From positions 3,162,001-3,226,000 of the forward strand of contig NZ_AP024651.1 of the NCBI RefSeq assembly GCF_019977295.1: a stretch of 64,000 bases of DNA. Direction: 5' to 3'. This document shows, in pieces, positions 1 to 8,574 of the stretch. The translations under genes and the position numbers were made by a program. Below the pieces are notes generated by a model. It saw nothing but the letters and a program-made list of their open reading frames with translations, was not told the DNA's origin and ran no database searches. Each line of letters begins with the position of its first letter. Position 1 is the first letter of the stretch. The stretch is from Arthrobacter sp. StoSoilB20. GTDB lineage: Bacteria; Actinomycetota; Actinomycetes; Actinomycetales; Micrococcaceae.

Positions 1-98
1 AGACCAGGGCGATATCAGTGAACCGCTGCACCGCCGCGCCCGCAACATCACACGGTGGTGCTGCCGGTTTCAAACGCGACGACATATGCTGGACGGTG

Positions 99-704
99 AT
101 GGACATCCCCAACACCCCCGGCCCACCGGTCTTTGAAGCTACAGGCACCGCGACAGATGTGAATTCGCAGCTCACCGGCCTGCTTGAGCTCATGGCTTCC
201 GGCGACCAACAGGCTTTTGCCGAGTTCTACCGCCTGACCTCACGGCGTGTCTTCGGCATGGCCAAGCGCGTCCTCATAGACCCCGACCTCAGCGAAGACG
301 CCACCCAGGAAGTGTTTATCCAAGTGTGGCAAGGCGCAGCCAAGTTCGATCGCTCCGCAGGCACGCCGCTGGCGTGGCTGATGACCATTGCGCATCGCCG
401 GGCCATTGACCGTGTGCGGGCCGTGCAGGCCGCAACGGATCGTGAGGCCAAATACGGCGCTGCAAGCCAGGACCCGGACCGTGACCTGGTAGCCGAAGAA
501 GCCGACACCAACCTCGAAGCCGAAGCAGTCAGCCGTTGCCTCGGCACGCTGACGGACACCCAGCGCGAATCGGTCCGCCTGGCTTATTACGGCGGATTGA
601 CCTACCGGGAGGTTGCCGAGCACTTGGGCGCTGCCGTCCCCACCATCAAGTCCCGCATCCGTGACGGGCTGCTTCGCTTGAAGACCTGCCTGGGGGTGGG
701 TTGA
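99..704 (+). CDS. sigK: ECF RNA polymerase sigma factor, SigK-like
   Basis: Alternative sigma factor that would direct RNA polymerase to a stress regulon. The 201-residue form has sigma region 2 at about residues 35-110 (core-binding stretch around DATQEVFIQVW and the FDRSAGTPLAWL segment) and a region 4 helix-turn-helix at about 145-198 (LTYREVAEHLGAAVPTIKSR). The ATG at 99 is chosen because the extra 27 residues of a GTG start at 18 look unlike the family; however, the GTG has an AGGG eight bases upstream, so the start is uncertain. The stop lies one base before the next gene's ATG, a typical sigma/anti-sigma pair. The SigK name rests on similarity and on the RskA partner. Confidence 0.85.
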   Translation: MDIPNTPGPPVFEATGTATDVNSQLTGLLELMASGDQQAFAEFYRLTSRRVFGMAKRVLIDPDLSEDATQEVFIQVWQGAAKFDRSAGTPLAWLMTIAHRRAIDRVRAVQAATDREAKYGAASQDPDRDLVAEEADTNLEAEAVSRCLGTLTDTQRESVRLAYYGGLTYREVAEHLGAAVPTIKSRIRDGLLRLKTCLGVG

Positions 705-705
705 A

Positions 706-1554
706 ATGAGTGAAAACACCAGTGGAGGCTTTATCCGCAGAATGTTTGCCAACGACATCGCAACCGACCTCGCCGAGGGCCGTGTACTCGAACTTGCTGA
801 GATCTATGCCTTGGACGCCATCAATGATGACGAACGGGACATGATCGATTCCTACCTCCGGGATGCTCCGGAGAGCCGGGAATTCCACGAACGCGTCCGT
901 GCAGCCAGGGAGACCCTGGCCGTCAGCTTCGCGCCCGAGGAGGAGCCTCCGGCCGCCCTTTTTGACACCATCATGCAGCGCATCTCCCATGAAGCGCCGG
1001 CTGAGCCCTTCGCCGGAACGGCGGCCACTGAACCGGCGGCCACTGAGCCTGCACCTCCGGTATTGGATGAGCTGGCCGCTGCGAGGGCAAAACGCGGGGA
1101 GCGCAGCGGGGCCGGTGGGGCCCGTCGTTGGATCGTGGGCGCGGCCGCAGCAGCAGTGATCGCCCTTGGTGGTATTGGTGTGGGAGCTTACGTTTCCACC
1201 CAAAACGACCCCGTCAACCAGGTGCTGCAGGCACAGGACGTCCAGCAGAAGTCCGCACCGGTTCCCGGCGGCGGAACGGCTACCATTTCCGCTTCTTCGG
1301 CCAAGGACTCCTTCGTGGTCCTCATGGATGGCGTGGCCCCGGCTCCGGCGGGCAAGGTGTACCAATTGTGGACCCTGCCCAAGGACGGTTCAGCACCGGT
1401 ACCGCAGGGAACCATGGATGCCCAGACTCTCTCCAAGCCGGCCGTGGTGAAGGGCCTGTCCTCAGCCTCGTCCGTAGCGATCACCGTGGAACCCACGGGC
1501 GGATCAAGCGCCCCCACCACGGACCCTGTCCTGGTGGTTGCACTGAGCGCCTGA
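706..1554 (+). CDS. rskA: Anti-sigma-K factor RskA-like membrane protein
   Basis: Predicted to hold the preceding sigma factor inactive at the membrane. Residues about 20-75 form an anti-sigma domain (YALDAINDDERDMIDSYL), without the zinc-binding HxxxCxxC found in ZAS proteins, as is usual for RskA. An Ala/Pro/Glu linker leads to one transmembrane helix at about 142-163, and the C-terminal 115 residues (ending in a GKVYQLWTLPKDG and VEPTGGS pattern) are the extracytoplasmic RskA domain. It is translationally linked to the sigma gene (one base between stop and start). By family analogy it is released by regulated proteolysis; the HtrA-like and Lon-like proteases in this window are not shown to be involved. 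Confidence 0.85.
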   Translation: MSENTSGGFIRRMFANDIATDLAEGRVLELAEIYALDAINDDERDMIDSYLRDAPESREFHERVRAARETLAVSFAPEEEPPAALFDTIMQRISHEAPAEPFAGTAATEPAATEPAPPVLDELAAARAKRGERSGAGGARRWIVGAAAAAVIALGGIGVGAYVSTQNDPVNQVLQAQDVQQKSAPVPGGGTATISASSAKDSFVVLMDGVAPAPAGKVYQLWTLPKDGSAPVPQGTMDAQTLSKPAVVKGLSSASSVAITVEPTGGSSAPTTDPVLVVALSA

Positions 1555-1567
1555 AGTAAAAGCACCT

Positions 1568-1627
1568 AACGCCCGACGGCGGCCGTCCCACCTCGGGGAT
1601 GACCGCCGTCGGGCGTTTTGTTTTTTT
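1568..1627 (+). terminator. Intrinsic terminator after rskA
   Basis: A 15-bp perfect stem (1568-1582 with 1603-1617), with a 20-base loop, is followed by a T-rich run through 1627. It ends the sigma/anti-sigma transcript. It lies between convergent genes, so it may also stop the gntP transcript arriving from the other side. Confidence 0.85.
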
Positions 1628-1637
1628 CAACAGGCAG

Positions 1638-3041
1638 CTATAACACCAGGGACAGGAGCATGACGAACCCGAATCCCACCACCGAAATCAGCGTTTCCAT
1701 AACGGACCAGGTCTTGAACGTTTGCCCGACGGTGAGTCCGAACAGTTCTTTGACCAACCAGAAACCGGCGTCGTTGACATGGGAGAGGAACAGGGATCCT
1801 GCGCCGATTGCCAGGGCGAGCAGGGCAGCATGAGTGGGACTCAGGCTGCTCGCCAGCGGCGCCACGATGCCGGCTGCCGTCACTGTGGCCACCGTCGCCG
1901 ATCCTGTGGCAAGGCGGAGTGCCACCGCAACGATGAAGCCGAGTACGAGGACGGACATATTGGCGCCCTCAGCCCACTTCTTGACGGCGTCGCCCACGCC
2001 GGCCCCGATCAGCGTCTGCTTGAAGCCTCCGCCGGCACCCACGATGAGGAGGATCGCCGCGATCGGCCCGAGGCTTTCGCCCAGTTTTGCCGTGATCCTG
2101 CTGCCGGTGAAACCTACGGCATACCCGAAAGTCACCATGGCCACCAACACAGCCAGCGTCATGGCCACCAAAGGCTGGCCCACAAAGTCGAAGAAGATCC
2201 GAAGGGCAGGTGCCGTCGCAGGGTCCGGCCAGATGATGCCGCCCAAGGCCTTCAGCAACATCAGCACTACGGGGAAGATGATGGTCAGCAGGGTCACCAG
2301 GAACGATGGTTGCCGTTTGACTTCACTCATGTCTGCAGCGTGCTGGGTGTCGATTCCACCTGCTACGGCGGGCGCATCAACCGGAACCCACCGTGCGGCC
2401 AGCCGGGAGAAGAGCGGCCCACAGATGATGACGGTGGGAATCGCTACCAGGATCCCCAAACCCAGCGTCGTTCCGAGCTCGGCCTTCACGGCGCTGATGG
2501 CAATCAAGGGGCCGGGGTGCGGCGGCACCAGGCCGTGCAGCACAGACAAACCAGCCAGTGCCGGGATCGCAATCCGCATCAGCTTCATTTTCGAACGCTG
2601 CGTCACCAGGACGATCACCGGGAGCAGGAGGACCAGGCCGATCTCGAAGAACATGGGCAAGCCGATGATCACGGCCACCAGGGTGATCATCCAGACCAGC
2701 TTGTTGCCGCTGGCTTTGGCCAACAGGGTATCCACCACGCGGTTGGCACCACCGGAATCCGCCAGGAGCTTCCCGAGCATGGCCCCGAGCGCAATCAGCA
2801 GCCCGACTTCCTTGAGGACACCGCCCACGCCGTCCTCGAAGTTGGTGATGACCTTGCCCAGTTCCACGCCCGAAGCCAGGCCCACGAAGGCAGACCCCAG
2901 CACCAGGGCCAGGAACGGGTGGAACTTGAGTTTGGCAATCAGCACCACGATCAAGGCAATGCCCAGAGCAGCTACTACCAGGAGCCGGGTGTCGTGCCCG
3001 GTCCATTCCTGTACTTGCGTGGCGGTTTCCAGGACGCTCAC
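1638..3041 (-). CDS. gntP: Gluconate:H+ symporter, GntP family
   Basis: Integral membrane permease of about 467 residues, the usual GntP length, with hydrophobic segments throughout (roughly 12-14 predicted helices). It imports gluconate or a related aldonate by proton symport. The GTG start overlaps the gluconokinase stop in a GTGA four-base overlap, so the two genes are translationally coupled and the substrate assignment is supported by context. The C-terminal part has the family pattern ATGSATVATVTAAGI and SHVNDAGFWLVKE. Other GntP members carry different sugar acids, so gluconate is an inference from the kinase partner. Confidence 0.9.
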   Translation of the reverse strand: MSVLETATQVQEWTGHDTRLLVVAALGIALIVVLIAKLKFHPFLALVLGSAFVGLASGVELGKVITNFEDGVGGVLKEVGLLIALGAMLGKLLADSGGANRVVDTLLAKASGNKLVWMITLVAVIIGLPMFFEIGLVLLLPVIVLVTQRSKMKLMRIAIPALAGLSVLHGLVPPHPGPLIAISAVKAELGTTLGLGILVAIPTVIICGPLFSRLAARWVPVDAPAVAGGIDTQHAADMSEVKRQPSFLVTLLTIIFPVVLMLLKALGGIIWPDPATAPALRIFFDFVGQPLVAMTLAVLVAMVTFGYAVGFTGSRITAKLGESLGPIAAILLIVGAGGGFKQTLIGAGVGDAVKKWAEGANMSVLVLGFIVAVALRLATGSATVATVTAAGIVAPLASSLSPTHAALLALAIGAGSLFLSHVNDAGFWLVKELFGLTVGQTFKTWSVMETLISVVGFGFVMLLSLVL

Positions 3042-3583
3042 GAGGCGGTCGCTTCGCTGCCAGCGGCTGCGGGGCGGAGGCCGAGCCGTTCGATGACTTC
3101 GTCGGCTTCCTCAGCCGGGGAGGCCGAAACACACAACGAGATGTAGTTTTCGTCCTCAGTCGGTTCCTCCAGCGCGTCGAACTGGGACTCAAGGAGCGAA
3201 GGCGGCATGAAATGGCCGTGCCTTGAGGCCAGGCGGTCGGAGATCTTGTCCTTGCTCCCCTGCAGGAAGACGAACACCACACCTTCGCTGCGAAGGACAT
3301 CGCGATATTTCTTCTTCAATGCCGAACAGGTAATGATCGCCGGAGTTCCGGACTCTACGTGTTCGCGAATCCAGGCCGAGATGATGCCCAGCCAAGGCCA
3401 GCGGTCCTCATCACTGAGGGCTTGTCCCGCGTGCATCTTGGCGACGTTCGCTTCGGGATGAAGGTCGTCGCCTTCGGCAAGGTCCCAGCCAAGCTTTCCG
3501 GCCAGGACTCCGGCCACGGTTGATTTACCGGAGCCGGAAACTCCCATAATTACCAGTACAGGTTGTTGCGCAGTCTTCGCCAT
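3038..3583 (-). CDS. gntK: Gluconokinase
   Basis: Phosphorylates gluconate to 6-phosphogluconate, feeding the pentose phosphate pathway. The 181-residue protein carries the P-loop GVSGSGKST near its N-terminus, then the family motifs LAEGDDLHPEANVAKM, TCSALKKKYRDVLR and FMPPSLLESQFDALEEP. The ATG at 3583 is used; a TTG one codon upstream is also open, and a GGAAGG ribosome-binding sequence serves either. It is first of a two-gene operon with gntP. The short AT-rich stretch upstream (3590-3657) is the likely promoter region. Confidence 0.95.
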   Translation of the reverse strand: MAKTAQQPVLVIMGVSGSGKSTVAGVLAGKLGWDLAEGDDLHPEANVAKMHAGQALSDEDRWPWLGIISAWIREHVESGTPAIITCSALKKKYRDVLRSEGVVFVFLQGSKDKISDRLASRHGHFMPPSLLESQFDALEEPTEDENYISLCVSASPAEEADEVIERLGLRPAAAGSEATAS

Positions 3584-3609
3584 CAAAGTCTGCCTTCCTC
3601 GAATAAATA

Positions 3610-3626
3610 TGATTTAACCGAGATCA
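3610..3626. promoter_or_regulatory. Candidate operator upstream of gntK-gntP
   Basis: An imperfect inverted repeat, TGATTT-aaccg-AGATCA, lies in the AT-rich gap upstream of gntK. Its form would suit a dimeric regulator such as a GntR or LacI member, but no regulator gene is adjacent and this is only one short site. Confidence 0.3.
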
Positions 3627-3657
3627 AGCATATGACACGGGTAACACCACGGCAATG

Positions 3658-4437
3658 TTAAAAGCCGGCTATGGTTCCGGACCCGTTGACCGACACCACA
3701 TGGAAGCCTTCTGCACTGGTCCCGGCAGGCAGACCCGCGCGCTGTCCGTTCGTCAGCATCTGACCCCTGACAACACGCTCCATGCCCTCAATGTCCGGGT
3801 GCTGGCTCGCATGGACCCGGATGGCGTCCAGCTTGGCATCGACATGGGTCGACACATCAACAAAGTGATTCTCCCTGGCGTCCGGACTGCAGATAAACCA
3901 CAGCCACGGCAGCTTGTAGGCATCCAAGCCTGCTTCGGCAAGTTCCGGATACGCAAAGGGATTCTCCACTGCAGGATAGACAGCCCGGGTGACTGCTTCG
4001 CCGGCGGCCAGATGGTCCGGGTGGCTCTTCTGGAGACGGTCCCAGTTCCGCTCCGGATGCATGGTCAGCACAATGTCCGGCCGGACTTCCCGGATCAGCT
4101 TCACCACCTGCTTGATGACGCCATGTGTCGGCTCAAGGTAGCCGTCGAGCTCGTGGAGGTAGTGGATCTCCTTGACGCCCACAAGGGCAGCGGCCCGCTG
4201 TTGCTCCCCGGTGCGGAGCTCGGTAATCCGTTCCCTGTCCACCGGATCAAAGCCGCCGGCGTCGCCGTCGGTCATGATGCAATAGCTGACCTCCACCCCG
4301 GCAGCCGTCCAGGCGGCGATGGTACCGGCGGCACCAAAATCGATGTCATCAGGATGGGCGGTAAAACAAAGCACCCGCTCGACGCGCTCCGTGGAGGCGT
4401 CGAACGGGCTCTTCGCTGACGATACGCCAGTAGACAA
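3658..4437 (-). CDS. PIG-L/LmbE family deacetylase
   Basis: Zinc-dependent deacetylase or amidase of the family that includes the mycothiol enzymes MshB and Mca. The AHPDD metal motif is at residues 27-31 and the second motif, SHPDH, at about 138-142; H28, D31 and H142 are the expected zinc ligands. The reading frame opens at a TTG (4437), five bases downstream of the etfA stop, so it is likely the third gene of an etfB-etfA-lmbE operon. At 259 residues it is shorter than Mca, and the substrate cannot be read from the sequence. A sugar or glycan N-deacetylase is the cautious call. Confidence 0.85.
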   Translation of the reverse strand: MSTGVSSAKSPFDASTERVERVLCFTAHPDDIDFGAAGTIAAWTAAGVEVSYCIMTDGDAGGFDPVDRERITELRTGEQQRAAALVGVKEIHYLHELDGYLEPTHGVIKQVVKLIREVRPDIVLTMHPERNWDRLQKSHPDHLAAGEAVTRAVYPAVENPFAYPELAEAGLDAYKLPWLWFICSPDARENHFVDVSTHVDAKLDAIRVHASQHPDIEGMERVVRGQMLTNGQRAGLPAGTSAEGFHVVSVNGSGTIAGF

Positions 4438-4442
4438 AGGGA

Positions 4443-5396
4443 TCAGCCTTTCCGCTTCTTGATCTCGGCAGCGGCTTGCGGGAGAACCTTGAAGAGGTCG
4501 CCGATGATGCCGTAGTCGGCGATCTCGAATACCGGTGATTCGGCATCCTTGTTGATGGCCACGATGACCTTGGAGGTCTGCATGCCGGCTTTCTGCTGGA
4601 TGGCTCCGGAGATGCCTGCAGAAATGTACAACTGGGGTGAAACGGTCACACCCGTCTGGCCCACCTGCGCGTCATGGCCGATCCAGCCCGCATCCGTGGC
4701 GGCGCGGGATGCGCCCACTGCCGCACCCAGGGCATCTGCAAGTTCTTCAACCGGACCGAAGTCGCCGTCCACGCCCCGGCCACCGGCCACGACGATGCGT
4801 GCTTCGCTGAGGTCCGGCCTGCCGCTGACAGGCTTCTCGGACCGGGAAGCGATGCGTGCAGAGTTGGCCGCGGCATCCGCCGGCAACTCAACCGTGGCAA
4901 CTTCCGGGGTTCCCGCAGTTTCGGCCGGGGCGGGCTCGACATTGTTGGCTTTGATGGAAAGGACCGTCACCGGGGTGGTGGCCTTCGCGGTGGTGTTGTA
5001 CGAGCCTGCAAGGACCGATTTGTGCGCTGTGCCGTCAGCCTCCACGCCTACGACGTCGGTAATGACGCCCGCGTTGAGCTTGATACCCAGCCTGCCCGCG
5101 ATTTCCTTGCCCTCGGGCGAGTTGTCCAGGAGAACAGCCGTGGCTCCCGAACTCTGCACCGCAGCAGCAAGGTAAGCGGCCTTCGGGCCAACCAGATAGT
5201 TCTCGAGGTCCTGCGTCGACGGCTGGTAAACCGTACCGACGCCGTAGGCACCCAAGGTGGCGGCGACGTCGTCGTTCAGCTCACCGGTGAACGCGACGGC
5301 GGTCTCCCCCAGCGAGCGGGCGATGGTGAGGAGTTCGAGGCTGCTCTTCTTCAGAGCCGCTCCCGGGTTGTCAATGAAAACAAGTGCGTTTGCCAT
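4443..5396 (-). CDS. etfA: Electron transfer flavoprotein alpha subunit
   Basis: Alpha subunit of the FAD-containing heterodimer that takes electrons from acyl-CoA and other flavin dehydrogenases. The 317-residue length is typical. The C-terminal FAD domain is recognisable by [18 protein letters not shown], the VGQTG stretch, and [18 protein letters not shown] followed by VIVAINKD. The ATG at 5396 lies 14 bases after the etfB stop, in the usual beta-alpha order. Confidence 0.95.
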   Translation of the reverse strand: MANALVFIDNPGAALKKSSLELLTIARSLGETAVAFTGELNDDVAATLGAYGVGTVYQPSTQDLENYLVGPKAAYLAAAVQSSGATAVLLDNSPEGKEIAGRLGIKLNAGVITDVVGVEADGTAHKSVLAGSYNTTAKATTPVTVLSIKANNVEPAPAETAGTPEVATVELPADAAANSARIASRSEKPVSGRPDLSEARIVVAGGRGVDGDFGPVEELADALGAAVGASRAATDAGWIGHDAQVGQTGVTVSPQLYISAGISGAIQQKAGMQTSKVIVAINKDAESPVFEIADYGIIGDLFKVLPQAAAEIKKRKG

Positions 5397-5410
5397 GGTT
5401 GCGATCCCCT

Positions 5411-6214
5411 TTAGAGCAGCTTCTGTGCGGCGAGGAAGTCGACCAGCTTGATGCCGGCGTCGCCGTCGTCGGTGATGATGGTGCCGGCTGTCCGCGGCGG
5501 TCGGGCCTCTGCGGCCTCAACTACGGTCCAGGAACCAGCCAGGCCCACCTGCGAGGCGTCCACACCGATGTCGGCAAGTGACAGGGAAGCAATCTTCTTC
5601 TTCTTGGCCGCGAGGATGCCCTTGAAGTTGGGGTAGCGGGGCTCATTGATTTGATCGGTCACCGAAACGACGGCCGGAAGTTGCGCTTCAACGGTTTCCG
5701 AGAAGGCACCGGCATCCCGGCGGGCAGTGACCTGGTTGCCTGCAACTTCCAGGGTGGAAGCGAAAGTGACCTGCGGGAACTGCAGCCGCTCGGCCAACTG
5801 GGACGGAATCAACGATGTCTCACCGTCGGTGGACGCCATGCCGGTCAGGACCAGGTCCACCGGGCGGCCGTCGGCTGACAGATGCCTGATGGCGGCAGCC
5901 AGTGCCAGCGAGGTGGCAGCGGCATCGGAGCCTGCCAGAGCGTCATCGCTGAGGTGGACGCCCGAATACGCGCCGATCTGCAGCGACTTCTTGACGGCGT
6001 TGACCGCGCCTGCCGGGCCCATGCTCAGCGCAATGACCTCGTTGCCGGCCTTGGGTCCGCCACGTTCTTCGGCTAGCTGCAGCGCTGCCTCGAGCGCGTA
6101 CTCGTCCAGCTCGGACAAGATGCTCTCGTCACGGTCGGTTGTGTTGCCAGGTCCGGTGATGTGCCGGTCGAACTGCGCGTCCGGGACGTGCTTGACCAGA
6201 ACGACAATCTTCAA
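5411..6214 (-). CDS. etfB: Electron transfer flavoprotein beta subunit
   Basis: AMP-binding beta subunit paired with EtfA. The N-terminus reads (M)KIVVLVKHVPD, the normal start for this family, if translation begins at the TTG at 6214; a GGAAGAG ribosome-binding sequence sits a few bases upstream. A GTG at 6226 would add four residues but would absorb that ribosome site into the coding sequence, so TTG is preferred. Family motifs DEYALEAAL, the AxSMGP stretch and VTDQINEPRYPNFKGI are present. First gene of the etfB-etfA-deacetylase operon; the roughly 275-bp gap upstream holds its promoter, which I could not pin down. Confidence 0.92.
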   Translation of the reverse strand: MKIVVLVKHVPDAQFDRHITGPGNTTDRDESILSELDEYALEAALQLAEERGGPKAGNEVIALSMGPAGAVNAVKKSLQIGAYSGVHLSDDALAGSDAAATSLALAAAIRHLSADGRPVDLVLTGMASTDGETSLIPSQLAERLQFPQVTFASTLEVAGNQVTARRDAGAFSETVEAQLPAVVSVTDQINEPRYPNFKGILAAKKKKIASLSLADIGVDASQVGLAGSWTVVEAAEARPPRTAGTIITDDGDAGIKLVDFLAAQKLL

Positions 6215-6431
6215 TGTCTCTTCCACTGTCTTCGAAGCAGCCTTCCATGCTTGTGGACGGCCAACCGCAACAGCGTGGCCGTGAATTGCCCAGCGCGTGG
6301 GCTCGTCCTAGCTAAGCATATTGCCCGCAGAAAACCACTCCCAGCGTTAAGCACTGTTTAGGATGACTCCCGATACCTCCGGCTGCCGACGCCAGCGGCG
6401 CCGCAGCCGATACCCCGGCTTACCCGACGCA

Positions 6432-6483
6432 GCACGACGGCGGGCGGCACCAGTGAGGTGACGCCCGCCGTCGTGCGCTTTTG
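6432..6483 (-). terminator. Strong hairpin downstream of the HtrA-like protease gene
   Basis: A 14-bp perfect stem (6432-6445 with 6463-6476) lies just beyond the protease stop codon. The T-run is on the plus side (CTTTT), while the minus-strand reading that matters here has no T-run. U-tract-poor terminators are common in actinobacteria, so it is called as a terminator with moderate confidence. Confidence 0.6.
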
Positions 6484-6490
6484 CTGCCGC

Positions 6491-8254
6491 CTACTGCTGC
6501 GCGGCGTCGAGGGTAACTTCGACCTCTTGCGATTGGCCGCCCCGCTGGATGGTGACCTTGACCTTGGCACCTGCCGTCTGCTCGCGGACCGCTGCGGTCA
6601 ACTGGTTTGGATCGCTGACGGTGTAATCGCCGAACTTGGTCACGACATCGCCAACCTTCAGGCCGGCCTTCGCCGCGGCCGAACCGCTGGTCACTGCGGC
6701 AACCTCTGCACCCACAGAGAAGCCCGAGTTGCTGCCGGTGGAGGACTTGGACCGAACCGACACGCCAAACTGGCCGTGGCTGGCCTTGCCGTTGTCGATG
6801 ATCTCCTGGGCCACCCTCTTGGCATGGTTGATCGGCACGCTGAAACCTACGCCGATGTTTCCAGTGGAAGAATCGGAGGTTCCGCTGCCCGCAGATGCGA
6901 TGGCGACGTTGACCCCAATGACTTCACCCTTGCTGTTCACAAGCGCACCACCGGAGTTGCCCGGGTTGATCGCAGCGTCGGTTTGAATGACGTTGATGGC
7001 GATCGAACCCTCATTGGCAGTGGCCTGGCTCTGGCCACCGTTCGGTGGCGCAAACTGGAAGCCCTCGCCGCCACCCTGGCTTTCGTCCGGCGTGCCCTCG
7101 GGAACAGCGGAGGAGGCAACGCTGATGGTGCGGTTGAGCGTGGAGACGATTCCGTCCGTCACGGTACCGGTCAGGCCCAAAGGCGAACCGATTGCGACGG
7201 CGGTGTCCCCCACGTTGATCTTGGAAGAGTCTCCGAGCGTTGCAGGAACCAGCCCGGACGCATCACTGACCTTGATCACGGCCAGGTCCGAGAGCGGATC
7301 CGTGCCAACAACGGTGGCTTTGAGGACCTTCCCGTCACTCGTCCGGACCTCAATCGCGGCATTGGCCGTGGCGCCGTCGAGCGTTACGACGTGCGTGTTG
7401 GTGAGGATGTGGCCCTGGTCATCAAGGATGATGCCGGAACCGGTTCCGCCCTCGTTGCCGCTGGTTGCCTTGATGGTGACCACGCTGGGCGAAGCCTTGG
7501 CAGCTGCAGCGGTGATGACGTTGACGTCATCCTTGTTGTTGACGATGACAGTGCTGGACTGCCCGCTCGTTGACGCTGCCGGAGCCGGCTGGTCCCAGAG
7601 CACATTGCTTCCGGCCACCACACCGCCACCGATCAAGCCCGCCGCCAGCATGCTCGCCACCAAGGTCCCCACGCCGAAAGCGGGCTTGCGCTTGGCAGGG
7701 CCATTGGTGGCCGGGGAGTGCTGCGTGCCCGGGCCGTGAGGTCCCTGGGGGCCTTGGGGTCCTTGGGGGCCGGCGCCTCCGCCGTAGAACGGCTGGTGCT
7801 GCGGGTAGCTGGGACGATGGGACGGATCCTGCTGCGGAACGCCGTAGTACTGCGGCTGCTGCGTGGTCGCGTTGGGCTGGCCGGAGGCCTGGGCGGGAGC
7901 GGTGTGCTGTCCGGGGTGCTGGGCCGTGTACTGCTGCGGCGAGTGCTGGGCCGGGGCAGCGTGCTGGCTTGCGTGGTGCGCTTGCGCGCCGGCCTGGGCG
8001 CCCTGGTAGGTTTGGGCGCTCTGGTCGGCTGCAGGCGGCTGGTAGGCCGGCAAGGGGGTGGTGGCGTGGGTGTCCCCGTGGCCATGCCCCGCAGTTTCAT
8101 GATTTGCAGTTTCCTGACCGGCATTCTCCTGCCCTGAAGTCCAGGCCGGCTGCTGCTGGGTGGCTGTGGCGTCGCTGTGCCCGCCGGTTGTCTCCCGCGG
8201 CTCGGATGGCTCGCGGTTCTCCGGTGCGGTGCCCTGCGCTGGGTTCTCCGTCAT
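6491..8254 (-). CDS. HtrA/DegP-type membrane serine protease with PDZ domain
   Basis: Membrane-anchored trypsin-like protease for envelope protein quality control. From the ATG at 8254 (good AAAGGAAG site upstream) the 587 residues comprise about 190 residues of Gln/Pro/Ala/His-rich cytoplasmic sequence, a transmembrane helix at about 192-215, the protease domain, and a C-terminal PDZ domain from about 495. The catalytic triad is visible: His288 in NTHVV, Asp323 in DPLSDLAVIK, Ser434 in NPGNSGGAL. It is divergently placed from the TPM/PspA pair, which also looks envelope-related. The long disordered head is common in actinobacterial HtrA proteins. Confidence 0.93.
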   Translation of the reverse strand: MTENPAQGTAPENREPSEPRETTGGHSDATATQQQPAWTSGQENAGQETANHETAGHGHGDTHATTPLPAYQPPAADQSAQTYQGAQAGAQAHHASQHAAPAQHSPQQYTAQHPGQHTAPAQASGQPNATTQQPQYYGVPQQDPSHRPSYPQHQPFYGGGAGPQGPQGPQGPHGPGTQHSPATNGPAKRKPAFGVGTLVASMLAAGLIGGGVVAGSNVLWDQPAPAASTSGQSSTVIVNNKDDVNVITAAAAKASPSVVTIKATSGNEGGTGSGIILDDQGHILTNTHVVTLDGATANAAIEVRTSDGKVLKATVVGTDPLSDLAVIKVSDASGLVPATLGDSSKINVGDTAVAIGSPLGLTGTVTDGIVSTLNRTISVASSAVPEGTPDESQGGGEGFQFAPPNGGQSQATANEGSIAINVIQTDAAINPGNSGGALVNSKGEVIGVNVAIASAGSGTSDSSTGNIGVGFSVPINHAKRVAQEIIDNGKASHGQFGVSVRSKSSTGSNSGFSVGAEVAAVTSGSAAAKAGLKVGDVVTKFGDYTVSDPNQLTAAVREQTAGAKVKVTIQRGGQSQEVEVTLDAAQQ

Positions 8255-8574
8255 GGGTCTTCCTTTCGTCCTCGTCTCCAACAACTATGTACCCAGTAAC
8301 TGGAACAAAAGCGGACGTTCGCTGGGAGCTTCCTGAAAGGTCCGGCCGGGCTGCAACAGACCTGCCGAATTGTCCTCAACGGCTGAACAATCCCGACCTC
8401 TCCTATATTTCGCTGGTGGCATATTCACCCCTGTGGACGGAGCATGGGGTGCACCATAGAATCAAGAGGAATTGCCACAGCGACCTGCGGCTTTACACCA
8501 TGCGTGGGGGCGCTGAGCATTCTGTGACGATTGGTACGCCTTGTTCCAGTCGCAGACGTGCTGAAGGGTTGCAC
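8255..8574. other. Divergent intergenic region, HtrA / TPM genes
   Basis: About 320 bp with no gene I can support. It must hold the promoters of both divergent transcripts. A short palindrome CCAGT-A-ACTGG is at 8293-8303, close to the protease start, and an AT-rich patch lies near 8401-8430. No reliable -35/-10 pair could be assigned. Confidence 0.5.

Noticed and set aside
1722..3146. 474-codon plus-strand open frame opposite gntP
   Set aside because: Shadow of a membrane-protein gene in high-GC DNA; it is His/Gln/Arg-rich with no domain.
7570..8574. Long in-frame N-terminal extension of the TPM-domain protein
   Set aside because: It runs antisense through the HtrA gene, has no protein features, and the signal peptide with a ribosome site starts at 8575.
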